Below the pieces are notes generated by a model. That model did not search any database. It had not been told where the DNA came from and saw nothing but the letters and a program-made list of their open reading frames with translations. The translations under genes were made by a program, and so were the position numbers. Below are positions 1-10,013 of a DNA stretch of 26,699 nucleotides, in pieces. The stretch's first letter is position 1; each line of letters opens with the position of its first letter. This DNA is from Amphimedon queenslandica. Its lineage: Eukaryota; Porifera; Demospongiae; Haplosclerida; Niphatidae. Where the stretch lies: assembly GCF_000090795.2 (NCBI RefSeq), contig NW_003546296.1:24285-50983 (forward strand), read 5' to 3'.

Positions 1-22
1 AAAATTTTCCGCTATACGGTAT
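1..22. repeat. Right terminus of a MITE cut by the window edge
   Basis: The first 22 bases are identical to the right terminal inverted repeat of the full-length element at 23572-23593 (core TTTTCCGCTATACGGTAT). The rest of this copy would lie left of the window. It sits in the large USP5 intron that runs off the window. Confidence 0.75.
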
Positions 23-1175
23 ACTAAATATGGTAATCGCATCACATGGTCACTAGTGACTAGAGAACGAGACACCAAAGGTGCGTGGCCTCGCCCCTAA
101 AGCTGCTTGGGATGTGTTATGCTTAGCTAGCCTAAGCCAGTACATTTAAATGATATAGATCAAAAGTGCTGACAGCCTGGACTAAGCAAGTGTGAAAAGT
201 ATGATGGGACTCTAGAATCCCAAAAATTGGTAAAACGTGTTCATAAATTCCCATTAGCATCTCAAGATTTATCACTTATTTATACAGTATATTTATACTT
301 ATTGCACTCTCATTTTAAAAACATCATGGGTTTCATAACCACAGCTATTGTTGTGGCCACAATCTATCAAAAACATGCTATGCAAAAAAATTAGAAATTG
401 TGCTTTTGAGGCCAAGGGATTATCATAACAGCTAGCTTCCTAGCTGCAGTTACACTAGCTCTTGCATGCTTGCAGAACTGGCAAGCTGCAGGGCCAACTC
501 CCAGCTTGGTCCTGCTTGGAGGCGTGGCATTAATGCAGCAAGACCATGTGAGAGGGAAGCTTCACGTTTTTTTCTCTTCTTCTAAGTGCTATATGATGTT
601 ATAATGGCACAAATACTGTTGCCTAGATAGATTGAGTGACTTAAGAGAGTTTAGGATCCTTAGACTAGCCATGGACTAGTGAACTACTGCTACAGCACTT
701 TACTCGGGATGAAATTCGAGTAGCTATAACTCACCAAAAAGGAAGATTTAAAGAGTCCCACACATATTAAATAAATAAATAGTCTTGATCTACTGGGAAA
801 GAGTCTCATTTACATCCAGAGTACTACCGCTATTGCTGGGCATTTTCTCGTGAGTTAAAAAGCTTGTACTACCTAGAGCTGTTCTCGAAACATCTCGAAG
901 CAGTAAAGCAAGACTTTTCCTAACAGAAGAGAAGCTCTCACAGGTTTAGAGCACGCGATTGTAAAGATATACATTCTCAAAGACAAAATCTAGCACACAG
1001 AATGAATGAATGACAGACAGACAGACCGAGTACCTAGTCCTCGCCTACGCAAAGCTGGGCGAGGCCAATGAGTATACCTTGAGCACACATTAGATAAGGT
1101 CCATATGAACAACACATGCTATTTAAAATTACATTTACATAATGGCACTTATTATATTCTCTACCTTCCACTTAC
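23..1175 (-). other. USP5 intron, partial, without recognisable exon
   Basis: This stretch follows the splice donor of the last visible USP5 exon (minus strand). I looked for the next exon expected from the family, the second half of the UBP zinc finger, and did not find it. It holds a tetranucleotide run at about 1000-1026 (GAAT then GACA units) and a 7-bp-stem GC-rich hairpin at 1039-1064 (CCTCGCC...GGCGAGG). On the minus strand, hairpin plus tetranucleotide tail looks SINE-like, but I could not identify an A/B box. No gene is supported here. Confidence 0.5.
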
Positions 1176-2467
1176 CATCATAATATCTTCTACCACACAG
1201 TATGCTGCCATCAGTAAGGTTCAACCACAGATTGTTAGTAAGGTCACATCTTTCACACTTCCAACCACTAAAAGCATGATGGCATCGTAACGAAAAACCA
1301 CACCCATTGTATCTCACCTTATCGGGACTTTCTTGTCAGTTGGTAGTTGAATTAGTGTCTCGGCATGTCTAAAAATAAAGATACATAGTACAAAAATCCT
1401 TTAAATTGACTGCTAAACATTATTGAATCCATTACCGATCAAAATTGGATTTCTTACAGTTGCTCTAAAATTGGGCCAGAGTCCCTGTACTATAGTACAT
1501 GGTCTCGGGCCAAAATTTTCCAAAATTGAAAATTCTCCATTTTTACAATTTTTTCTGATGCATATACATAGAAAGTTTGAACTGATTCCAATCAAAATTA
1601 GATTTTTTATGAATTTTTAAAGCTGCTCCAAAATCCAGCCAAAGTCCCTGTCCTGGGTATTCCATCAAAAATCTCAATTAATTGGCTTATGAAAAAATTT
1701 TAGCAAACAACATTAAGAATTGCTATAAATCACCTTGATACTATCATGGGTTCTTCCCAAGCTGCTATCTGATCCTGTTTACTTGCTGACTCAGCAGCTA
1801 ATACACCACTAACACTCTCCTGAACCTAAGTGTGTGGGTGTGGTCATTAAACCCCACCCACAAATAAACATCGCTGGATACCTTTGGAGGAACAATTAGA
1901 TCAGGACAAGGCCATGGGATTGGCTTTGAATTAACGAGTAATTTATACTCCTCTTCATACTCAACCTAAAATAATAATAATTAAAAATAATAATAATAAA
2001 AAATAATAATAATGATAAACAACAACAATAATAATAATGAATATAAAGACCTTTTCAATTCCTCCAGTAAATCCTCCTTCAACTCCAATAGCTAAACGAG
2101 TCGGTTTCTTCTCTGGTGGAGGATCGTCTGTTGCCTAAAAAGTGGGAGGGGCAGATCAGGACTAGCCACACCCACACTCACTTGCTCCTCCTCAACAGGT
2201 TTTGGCTTCGGTCGTCTCTTAATGTTCAAGTAAACATTCTCTCCAGTTTTACGAGAGTGAAGATCCAACCAGTCCTTACCAACTCCATAAAAGGAATGCA
2301 AACTGACGTACAAACCATCCTCACTCTCCTAATAAAAACCACGCCCACAAAGTAGCCACACCCCGTTAATATTTTTCTTAGCTTACTGGTGTATCAAAAG
2401 AATAGATGCATTCTTCTTTATAGACTTTGTCGTTTGCTCTAGGGATCCTTACATCTATTCCTTCCAT
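1176..2467 (-). CDS. USP5: Ubiquitin carboxyl-terminal hydrolase 5 (isopeptidase T), N-terminal part
   Basis: Deubiquitinase that disassembles unanchored polyubiquitin chains in cytosol and nucleus. Seven minus-strand exons splice in frame: 2387-2467, 2182-2328, 2051-2134, 1882-1965, 1734-1825, 1318-1368, 1176-1267 (210 codons plus one base). The start ATG (2467) opens [20 protein letters not shown], matching the family's N-terminal cryptic zinc-finger region. Exon 2 carries [18 protein letters not shown], exon 3 [14 protein letters not shown]. The last exon enters the UBP zinc finger with [20 protein letters not shown] followed by [11 protein letters not shown], nearly identical to vertebrate USP5/USP13. 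The catalytic USP domain and UBA domains lie left of the window. The donor after exon 3 (gtcttt) is weak. USP5 rather than USP13 is a judgement; sponges may have a single co-orthologue. It is divergent from SELENOK, 187 bp apart. Confidence 0.9.
1430..1665 (-). repeat. Dispersed ~186-bp repeat, minus-orientation copy
   Basis: Read on the minus strand this gives the same order of blocks as the tandem copies at 11403-11806: GGAATCAG(T/C)TCAAACTTTCTA, then a TATATG(C/T)ATCAG block, then AAAATTTTGGCCCGAGACCATG, then the palindrome-like GTACTATAGTAC core. It lies in USP5 intron 5, between exons at 1734 and 1368. Confidence 0.7.
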
Positions 2468-2654
2468 CACAGAGGAGATGAGAAAATGATCGAAAATGAC
2501 AAAATGAGATAAAGTCCTAAAATTTTGCCCACGTGTGGTGCTAATTTTAATTATTATTGGGTGCGGCTAAAAGTGAATTAATAAGTTGCGTGGGTGTTCT
2601 AGTTGTAGGCGTGGTATAGGTGGAGCTACAAATAAACATTTATCCACGTCAGCC
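2468..2654. promoter_or_regulatory. Divergent USP5/SELENOK promoter region
   Basis: Only 187 bp separate the USP5 start codon (minus) from the SELENOK start codon (plus), so both 5' UTRs and any core promoters must fit here. A CACGTG box lies at about 2530. No TATA box is obvious. Transcription start sites cannot be placed from sequence alone. Confidence 0.6.
2644..2651. promoter_or_regulatory. Candidate UPR element (CCACGTCA) before SELENOK
   Basis: CCACGTCA is the reverse complement of TGACGTGG, the consensus bound by ATF6/XBP1 in the unfolded-protein response. It lies 3 bp upstream of the SELENOK ATG. Mammalian SELENOK is known to be induced by ER stress. An 8-bp match can arise by chance and the site may lie inside the 5' UTR, so this is suggestive only. 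Confidence 0.35.
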
Positions 2655-3520
2655 ATGAAAAGATCCACTTATCTTGTGAATGGTAAGTCATTTCTCGTTA
2701 TACTTTACTTAATTTTCTGTAGGTCAAGTGGCTAGCAGTAAGCCATGGAGTCTGGAGAAGCTGAGTGAACTGTTTTGGGCATTCATTAACTTCATTACTT
2801 TATTGTAAACCATTATTATTATTATTGTTATTGTTATTATAGTTAGTTATTCGGAGCATTTATAATTAGTTGGTATGAGTTGAAATACTTGTATGTAATA
2901 TTATAGTGCCTATATATCTACAGTCTGAGGTAGAGGCTTCTATGATTGAAATTATTGTACATCGTATGTCATTTTAGTTTAATTCTTTCTGTTATATTTT
3001 CATTTCTCTTTAGCTTCCGGACCTTGTTTGATCCAACCTTATCCAAGAAAGGCCCCGGCTATTCGACAGACTATCGCCGCAGCGGCCAGCGTCCTGACAC
3101 TGGTAAAAGGATCGGACGTATTGGAGGAATAGGAGGATCAAGTGAGTTTATAAATAATATAATTAATAAAAATATTATTAATTATAGTGTAAAGCCCCAC
3201 CCATTGCCTATTTGTAGTTATTGTATGGTAATGGCTGTTATTTTTTTGAATAAAGACTAATAGTAATGATGAGAATGATAATGTTTTAGTGTTGCTTTTT
3301 CCGCTTTTCCTAAATAATTACCAGACGCTTTAGTTTATCGATAGATGTTGTAGTTGTTATAAAAACTGTGTGCGTGTGTGTGTTTATGTTGGCAGACACT
3401 TTCTCAAAATAGTAAGAAGAGAGAGAGAGAGTTACATTTATTTGTAATAGTATTATTTTTATTTTATTCTTTTCAATAGAACCTCCAGGCTCTCCACCAA
3501 TGGGTGGTGGATGAGGGTAA
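2655..3520 (+). CDS. SELENOK: Selenoprotein K, TGA-encoded selenocysteine
   Basis: Small single-pass ER membrane selenoprotein; in vertebrates it acts in ER-associated degradation with VCP/Derlins and in DHHC6-mediated palmitoylation. Exons 2655-2682, 2723-2804, 3014-3141 and 3480-3520 join in frame. The start reads MKRSTYLVNGQVASSKPWSL, like the family's N-terminus (VYISNGQVLD..SPWRL). A membrane segment (SELFWAFINFITLLF) follows at about residues 23-38. Then comes a basic, Gly/Pro/Arg-rich cytosolic tail ending PPGSPPMGGG-TGA-G-stop. The TGA at 3512-3514 falls where vertebrate SELENOK has Sec, two residues from the end; here Sec is residue 91 of 92 (human 94 aa). A SECIS element follows at 3683-3747. 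A donor (gtaagt at 3517) may remove 3517-3572; either form encodes Gly-stop (GGG TAA or GGT TAA). Ordinary ORF calling would miss or truncate this gene. Confidence 0.92.
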
Positions 3521-3682
3521 GTCTAATATTTTATGCAGCCAAAAAATAAATTGAAATAAATCTTTTTTACAGTTAAAGTACCTCCACAGGCTTTGTGGGG
3601 GTGGGGTGACTCCACCCATTTCACTATAAGCTAAGTGGAGATATATAACTGGGAGAAGGCGGACAATGACTTTTTCCTTTCT

Positions 3683-3747
3683 TTCTTGATTTTGTGACGC
3701 CATGTTAGGAAAATGGCTACAGTCTAGCATGGCTGATGATACAAGAA
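3683..3747 (+). promoter_or_regulatory. SECIS element of SELENOK 3' UTR
   Basis: All parts of a eukaryotic SECIS are present. Helix I is TTCTTG (3683-3688) with CAAGAA (3742-3747), followed by an internal loop. The non-Watson-Crick quartet is TGAC (3695-3698) opposite TGAT (3734-3737). Helix II is 11 bp, GCCATGTTAGG (3699-3709) with TCTAGCATGGC (3723-3733), with two G-U pairs. A 13-nt apical loop begins with AAAA at 3710-3713, 11 nt after the quartet. The large loop without a mini-helix suggests form 1. It lies about 170 nt downstream of the Sec codon. Confidence 0.85.
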
Positions 3748-3772
3748 TGAAAGTGAAATCTATTGTTATTAT

Positions 3773-4278
3773 AGATAATGCCATTATAAATTTATATTAT
3801 TCTCATTGTGTCATTATAATATATAATTAATTTTAGCCAGTCTGCATTTTAAAAAGTGATGTTTGAAGCAGTATAATTATGTAGATAATTGTCATAATTT
3901 TCATTAAACATTTAAAAAGTATAATTGTGATAAACTTAATTATCAAGGGCAGGGCTTTTGTTGAGAATACACAGTATTGATACCCTCAACTTCACCCTTT
4001 CAAAAATTTTTTCTCTACCAAGTGAGCTAATACAATAAAAGCATGGAAGCATGTCCCGTGTTTTAAAAGATACTTTTCGTTCAGTCTATAGTGGGTTGCA
4101 TTCGATCTACACTACAGGAAGTACATACAGTCCACGTGAGAGGAGGAGTGGCATAAGTCGCACAACCAGCAGCGCAGAAGTAGTACAGTAGTTTTACTTC
4201 TCCCTTTCTCGTCTCCTCCACGCTTTGGTTAGTTTATCAGAGTAGCTTCCCTTCATTGGAATACAAGAACTACCAATA
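3773..4278. other. Intergenic region: end of SELENOK and 5' flank of PTPN11
   Basis: AT-rich DNA with no ORF of note. It must contain the SELENOK poly(A) site and the phosphatase promoter/5' UTR. An AATAAA at about 4034 is a possible late SELENOK poly(A) signal. The last ~80 bases are pyrimidine-rich (tccctttctcgtctcctcc) and may be 5' UTR of the phosphatase. Confidence 0.4.
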
Positions 4279-6937
4279 ATGTCTTCCAGGCGCTGGTTCC
4301 ACATGAATCTCTCAGGGATGGATGCCGAGGCTCTCCTCCTTAGCAAAGGAGAAGACGGCTCCTTTCTTGTCCGTCCCTCTCAAAATGTACAGGGAGACTT
4401 TGCCCTCTCAGTCCGCCGAACAAAGGACGTCACTCACATTAGGATACAGAACTCTGGGGACTACTACGATCTTTATGGCGGAGAGACCTTTGCTACACTC
4501 TCTGAGCTCATCCAATATTACACAGAGAACCCGGGCCAGCTCAAAGAGAGGAATGGAGCAGTCATTGATCTCAGATATCCTCTCATATGTGAAGAGATAA
4601 CCTCTGAAAGGTATGGTGGCTTAGACTTTATGTTGTCTTCTTTTTTGCATACCAATGGAGTTTTTACACCTTTTATTGTTGTATTCATGTGTCATAGTGT
4701 GGTTTTTGTGGGCCTATAGAACCTTTTCTCGAGCACTTTATGTCTTTTAATAAACACGTATATCCTTATGACCTAGTTTGGGTGAAACCTATCTCCTTTA
4801 ATTTAAAATCTCTCCCATAGCTTGTACCAACTGTGTACTCTTCTCCTTATAATAGTTGATAAAGGAACAAATATTAGCTAGGGATGTGTTACATGATAGT
4901 ACATTTAAGCATCATGGTGTAGCACCTCGCAGACTAAATTTAATTACTGTCTGTCGCCAAGCTTGTTTTTGAATTTTATGGTTCAATTCTGCTGGTCACA
5001 CACCAGACATTTTATGCAATTTTATAACTCCTTCGTGTTTTAGTCCACACAAACGTTTATAATGATAACCATCCTAAATGTTTTTGCAAATGGTGAATAT
5101 ATGTCCATGCATATTATATTATTAAAAGTCAAAACAGGATTCTGTCAATAAGCATAACAGAGTAAAGGCGGATTTACAATATTACGCTAGTCCTGACGTT
5201 ACGTTGACGCTGGAATAGAATCTGGTTCTATTCCAGCGGAAAGCATGCGTCAAAAGGTCAAATCGCCCACGTTTTTGATTAAAAATTGACGGTACGCTGG
5301 CCTAATGTCATATTGTAAATCCGCCTTAATGTACCATGATATAGACAGATGCTAGTAGCCCATATCACACTTGAGTATCATTGAGACACATACTTATGCA
5401 TTCATGCCTTGTTGAGTGTGTTTGATATGACTGTTTGATCTGTTACCATTCCTTAAATTTCCTACTCTCTCTCTCCGTTACTATTCCTTCTCTTCCTCCC
5501 CCTCTTTCTCTCTCCCTCCATTAATATATTTATATTTCCAATTTTAAGCTTATTAGTCTACGTTAGTGCCAAAGCTACTTTCATTGGCACAACAGTATGC
5601 TTCCAGGAAAGCACATGTTTTTTTATTGCAGTGATGTCTCACTTTGACATTAGCAGCAGTAGACTATGTTTTTCAAGTGCATGTGTTTATAGTGTGCTCC
5701 ATCCAGTTGTGTACAGTATTTGTTCCAATTGGATTAAGCTATTTAAACTGAAAGAGCTTAATCATCATCATCATCATCATTATTATGACTAAATGGAGAG
5801 GCTAATATCATTAAAATATAATAATATTATGAAGAGAGAGAGGGAGTGGGAGATGACTAAGGAAAGCAGAGATACAAATCTCTCATAACATCAGTCATAG
5901 CCATTGATGGTTACAGATCAGTATCTTAATTTGTTTACCCATCATTGTATTGAGTTACCATAATAGTTAACTCCTTTGACCTAATACAGTATGTATAGAT
6001 CACTTATGTACACCATTCACATCCTCACTGATGTAATGTCTCTTTGATAATGTAACTCAATACATTGTAACTGATTATTATTATATTAATTTTATCACAG
6101 GTGGTACCATGGCGGTATAACCGGTAAACAGGCGGAGACCCTCCTAATGGACAAGGGACTAGACGGCAGTTTCCTGGTCCGAGCCTCCACCCATAGTCCC
6201 GGGAATTATGTTCTTTCTGCTCGGGTGGATGGTGAGGTTGCTCACGTTATCATAAAGACACAAGGAGGAGAATTTAACGTGGGTGGGAGTCCTTCTTTTA
6301 AAACTCTCAACGAACTCATCTCTCATTATAAAACCCATTCAATGATTGAGACTAGTGGTCGGGTCATTTCCCTCAAGAATCCTTTCAACGCGACGTCTTT
6401 CATGGCCAAGAGTATCAAGGACAGGGTCTCCGAACTTGAGAAAGAAACCGGAGACATTATGGGCAAAGCTGGATTCTGGGAGGAGTTTGAGGTAGCTCAT
6501 TAATATGCGTGCGTGCATGCGTGTGTGCATACACGATCACTCCATTGTTTTGTTGAGCACTGTCAAATCTGTGAGTGTGTCATTAGTAAAGACACAGGTG
6601 GTGTAGGTAAACTACAGCTTCTTCTATTAGCTGTTGGAAAAGCTCTACTGCATTTCACTTCATGTCAGCAGTGATAATGATGGAGTGTAGAGAGAGAAAG
6701 AGAGTATAATTATTGTGTAATTCATGAAATTAAGGAATGTCTCCTTATTTGTCCATTGTGAATTCTGTGGTCTAATTGTCCCGTGTGACAAGCATTTACT
6801 GTCACATGGTATGATTCTTGTTCTCTTTATGTCTACAAGAATGGACACACTCTACTGATGATAATAATGATACTGTCTCAACAATCATAACTTAAACACT
6901 AAATATTATGATATTACACGCGTGTATTTAGCCTTGC

Positions 6938-6972
<35 letters not shown>

Positions 6973-9171
6973 TCTATTTTAGCAATTGCAGCAGCAAGAA
7001 TGCCGCCATCTCTTCAGTCGTAAAGAAGGAGCGAGAGTTGAGAATAAAACAAAGAACAGATACAAGAACATACTCCCATGTGAGATCCAATGTTACTGTA
7101 CATGCACTAAACACAGATACATAATGTCTACATATCTCTCTCTCTCTCTCTCTCTCTCTCCATGCTTGTATCACTATATTTGCTTGTAGTGTCAATCTAA
7201 TCTGTTTCAGTTGCCTTATATTAGTCTAAATAACCTTAAGTGGTTCCTAAAATAATCCATAGATGCTTACACATAAAAGTGTATACAAACCTTCAACTAT
7301 TCCTCCTCCACAAACTAACCTCACTATGATTGATTTGCACTTTCTTTTCTCTGAATAGTTGATCACACTAGAGTGGTTCTTCATGGAGGTGACCCCTCTA
7401 TTGTTGGCAGTGATTATATTAACGCTAACTACATCAGTGGAGAGGTACCCGGTAGTGAGAAGCACTACATTGCAACTCAAGGCTGTCTTCCGACTACCAT
7501 TAACGATTTCTGGAAGATGATCTGGCAGGAGAGCTCTCAGATCATCGTTATGACAACCAATGAAGTCGAGCGTGGGAGGGTAGGTTGACAAATCGTTTTT
7601 AGATCATTTGATATTTGTTTTTATTCTTTTTCTGCTTGTTTTTTAATACATATCTCACTACTTACGCCCCTCTCTCTCTCTCCCTCCCTCTCTCTCTCCC
7701 CTCACTCTCTCTCTCTCTCTCCCTCCCTCTCTCTTTCTCTAGAATAAGTGTGCCAGGTATTGGCCTGGTATCAATGAAACTGGTGAATATGGTGACATAT
7801 CAGTCCAGAATGCAACAGAGTGCATCAACCCTCATTACATTTATAGAGAGTTTATTATTCATCGTATTGAAGATGTAAGTACATATACAATGTACATGTA
7901 TGAATAAAGGTGTGCAATGTCTACATGTATGCATTGGAATCACTGCACTACATTTATGAAGAAATAATGCTAAAACTAATTTTGGGACAGCACTAGTTTG
8001 TGTTATTTTTATTGTTGTGAGCAGCATAAGTAAGCATTGTGTTATTTATTATTAGTAAGTGTCAAGTTTTCTTTTGTTGCTTGAGAATGATATTATAACA
8101 GGGTGTAGTAGCTAGTGTAGCTATTGTTTTTCTTTCTGTAATGTGCAGAATATGTATACTCTCTTTCTTTCCTCTCTCTCTCTTTCCTTTAGCCGTCAAA
8201 TCAAAGAGAAGTCTTTCACTATCATTTCAAGGCCTGGCCTGATCACGGAGTGCCCCAAGATCCAGGTACTGTCCTTAGTTTCTTGCAAGACATCAACTCC
8301 AAACAAGATGAACTGGTTACAACTGGTAATGAGCCTGGCCCACTCATAGTCCACTGCTCTGCCGGGATAGGAAGGACCGGGACTTTCATTGTAATTGATA
8401 TATTGCTTAACGTCATGATGCAGCAAGGTAGGTGTGGTTTTATGGGTGTGGTTATACAGTACGTCGTGTTGTTGCAGGTTTTGAAGCTGATGTTGATATC
8501 CAAAGGGCCATACAGTTAGTTCGTGCTCAGCGATCTGGTATGGTTCAAACTGAGGTGAGGCTCAAATTTTCTCTATCAAAGATAAAATGTAATAATTATA
8601 ATCTTTTGTCTTACAGCAACAGTACAAGTTTGTGTACAGATCAATATTGTATCACATTGAAACACAGAGACAACTGTCAGAGGTATAATAATTATGATCA
8701 ATAAAAACTTACCCACTCAATTTCATCTTGATTTTACTTCTCTCTGTTTTTCTTTCTCTCTTCTCTGTTTTTCTTTCTCTCTTTTCTTGTTCTTTCTTCT
8801 CTCTATCTCTCCTCTCTCATCAGTCCAATAATGGAGTAACTGATCATGTGTATGGTAACATACCAGCAAGCTTAGCGGTAAGTCCACACCCACTCTATGA
8901 CATCATAATCATGATATTATTAGGGCGGAGCCAAGTGATCCTTCCACTGGTTTAGTTCACGACAATCACTTTTTGACATTTTTTATCACCAAAACACAGG
9001 ATCATATTATTATTATTATTATTATTATTATCATTATTATTATTAACAGCAATTTTTTTCTTTTAGTCGTTGTCTAATGTGCCACTGTACTATAAATTAA
9101 ATGCAAAACTTATTATTATTATTATTTTATTTTTAGCTATTTTAAAGATTTCATCACTATTACATGTGTAG
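4279..9171 (+). CDS. PTPN11: SHP-type tyrosine phosphatase (SH2-SH2-PTP)
   Basis: Cytosolic non-receptor tyrosine phosphatase of the SHP/corkscrew family, acting in receptor tyrosine kinase-Ras signalling. Exons: 4279-4610, 6101-6491, 6983-7079, 7359-7579, 7743-7874, 8193-8427, 8478-8554, 8617-8682, 8824-8877, then probably 9067-9171. N-SH2 starts [17 protein letters not shown] with [11 protein letters not shown]2 has [13 protein letters not shown] and GSFLVRAS. The PTP domain shows the pTyr loop [18 protein letters not shown] loop WPDHGVP, catalytic P-loop [12 protein letters not shown] (exon 6) and Q-loop QRSGMVQTE. 535 residues reach exon 9, whose [11 protein letters not shown] matches the tail Tyr of SHP2 (YTNI). 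The C-terminus is uncertain: exon 10 would add a short hydrophobic tail ending at TAG 9171, and reading through the exon-9 donor would stop at 8955. It is equally related in principle to PTPN6; the symbol marks the family. Confidence 0.9.
5165..5327. mobile_element. 163-bp MITE with perfect 18-bp terminal inverted repeats
   Basis: AAGGCGGATTTACAATAT at 5165-5182 is repeated as its exact reverse complement at 5310-5327. A second, internal inverted repeat (GCTGGAATAGAA...TTCTATTCCAGC) makes a nested hairpin. No coding capacity. It lies in intron 1 of the phosphatase gene. Confidence 0.85.
5761..5784. repeat. (ATC)n microsatellite
   Basis: Seven ATC units, then TTATTATG. It lies in intron 1 of the phosphatase gene. 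Confidence 0.9.
6939..6972. repeat. (TTA)n microsatellite before exon 3
   Basis: About eleven TTA units end ten bases before the exon-3 acceptor of the phosphatase gene and take the place of its polypyrimidine tract. Confidence 0.9.
7135..7161. repeat. (TC)n microsatellite
   Basis: Thirteen TC units in intron 3 of the phosphatase gene. Confidence 0.9.
7669..7742 (+). repeat. Long CT-rich tract forming the exon-5 acceptor
   Basis: About 70 bases of nearly pure pyrimidine (CTCT/CCCT units) end in the AG acceptor used by the exon starting at 7743. It acts as an unusually long polypyrimidine tract. Similar but shorter tracts precede exons 6 and 9. Confidence 0.8.
9006..9045. repeat. (ATT)n microsatellite
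   Basis: A dozen ATT units with one interruption, just upstream of the probable exon-10 acceptor (9065-9066) of the phosphatase gene. A second short ATT run at 9115-9126 lies inside the proposed exon 10 and would encode an Ile run. Confidence 0.85.
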
Positions 9172-9274
9172 GTATCTTAATAATTGTTTGTCAATTTTTG
9201 TTGATTGGATAAAATTTCCTCGTCATTATTTTTTAAACACTTAGTCAACTCCATTTTCTTAGTGAGAAGTCCCT

Positions 9275-9979
9275 TTAATATTCCGTCAAGTCATCATTAA
9301 AATAAAGATTAATTGGAGGGAGGAACTCCTCCTCGTCTAGTCTCAATACATACATATCTTCTCCTTCATCTTTGATCCCGTTCTCCTCCAGTGTCTTGCT
9401 CATGTCCAGGTTGTTACCGAAATATTTCCACGTATAACTGGAAGCGTGTGAGTTGTATACTTTATAGCGTTGAAGAATCTCGTTCATCGTCTCTTCAGCA
9501 CAAACCTAATGCAAGAGTATTCAGTAATTATATCATACATGTATGTTCATTTATTCCAGTACTAGTAAAGTAGTAGTACTATGTAGTACAGGTTCCAGTA
9601 ATATTAGTAGTAGAGTGGTAGTATGAGGGGATTACTTTACAGCTGTTGAAATGCCATTGATTCCTTTTATGTACTGATGTGTACTGGCTCACTGATCAAG
9701 CAATGAGCCACAAAGAATTACAAGGAAGTTATTTAATGGACGATAATTGGATGACATTTTTCAACAATAACATCATTATGACCATATAAAAACAGATAAA
9801 TGTAGACTTTCTTCAATACATGAAAAGTTGCGCTAGTTTCAGTTATTGAAATAGAAAATGTTGTTGATTCAAGTAATGCTTCTCCAGTTAATCGTATAAA
9901 TGGATTGTAAACACTAGCTCAGTTATTCATACACAGAAATAATGAGAGATTGTTTATACATTTAATAACGGAGTGTGTG

Positions 9980-10013
<34 letters not shown>

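Noticed and set aside
1000-1064. tRNA-derived SINE or tRNA gene
   Set aside because: There is a GC hairpin and a tetranucleotide tail, but no cloverleaf and no recognisable A or B box.
1423-1620. Paired plus/minus open frames over 1413-1620
   Set aside because: Both are the translation of a copy of the ~186-bp repeat.
3666-3702. ATGA...TGAC near 3667-3698 as an alternative SECIS core
   Set aside because: The 25 nt between the motifs are pyrimidine-rich and cannot form helix II; the fold at 3683-3747 satisfies every requirement.
4611-4719. Open frame continuing past the first SH2 exon
   Set aside because: A donor at 4611 joins in phase to the second SH2 exon at 6101; the read-through residues have no family resemblance.
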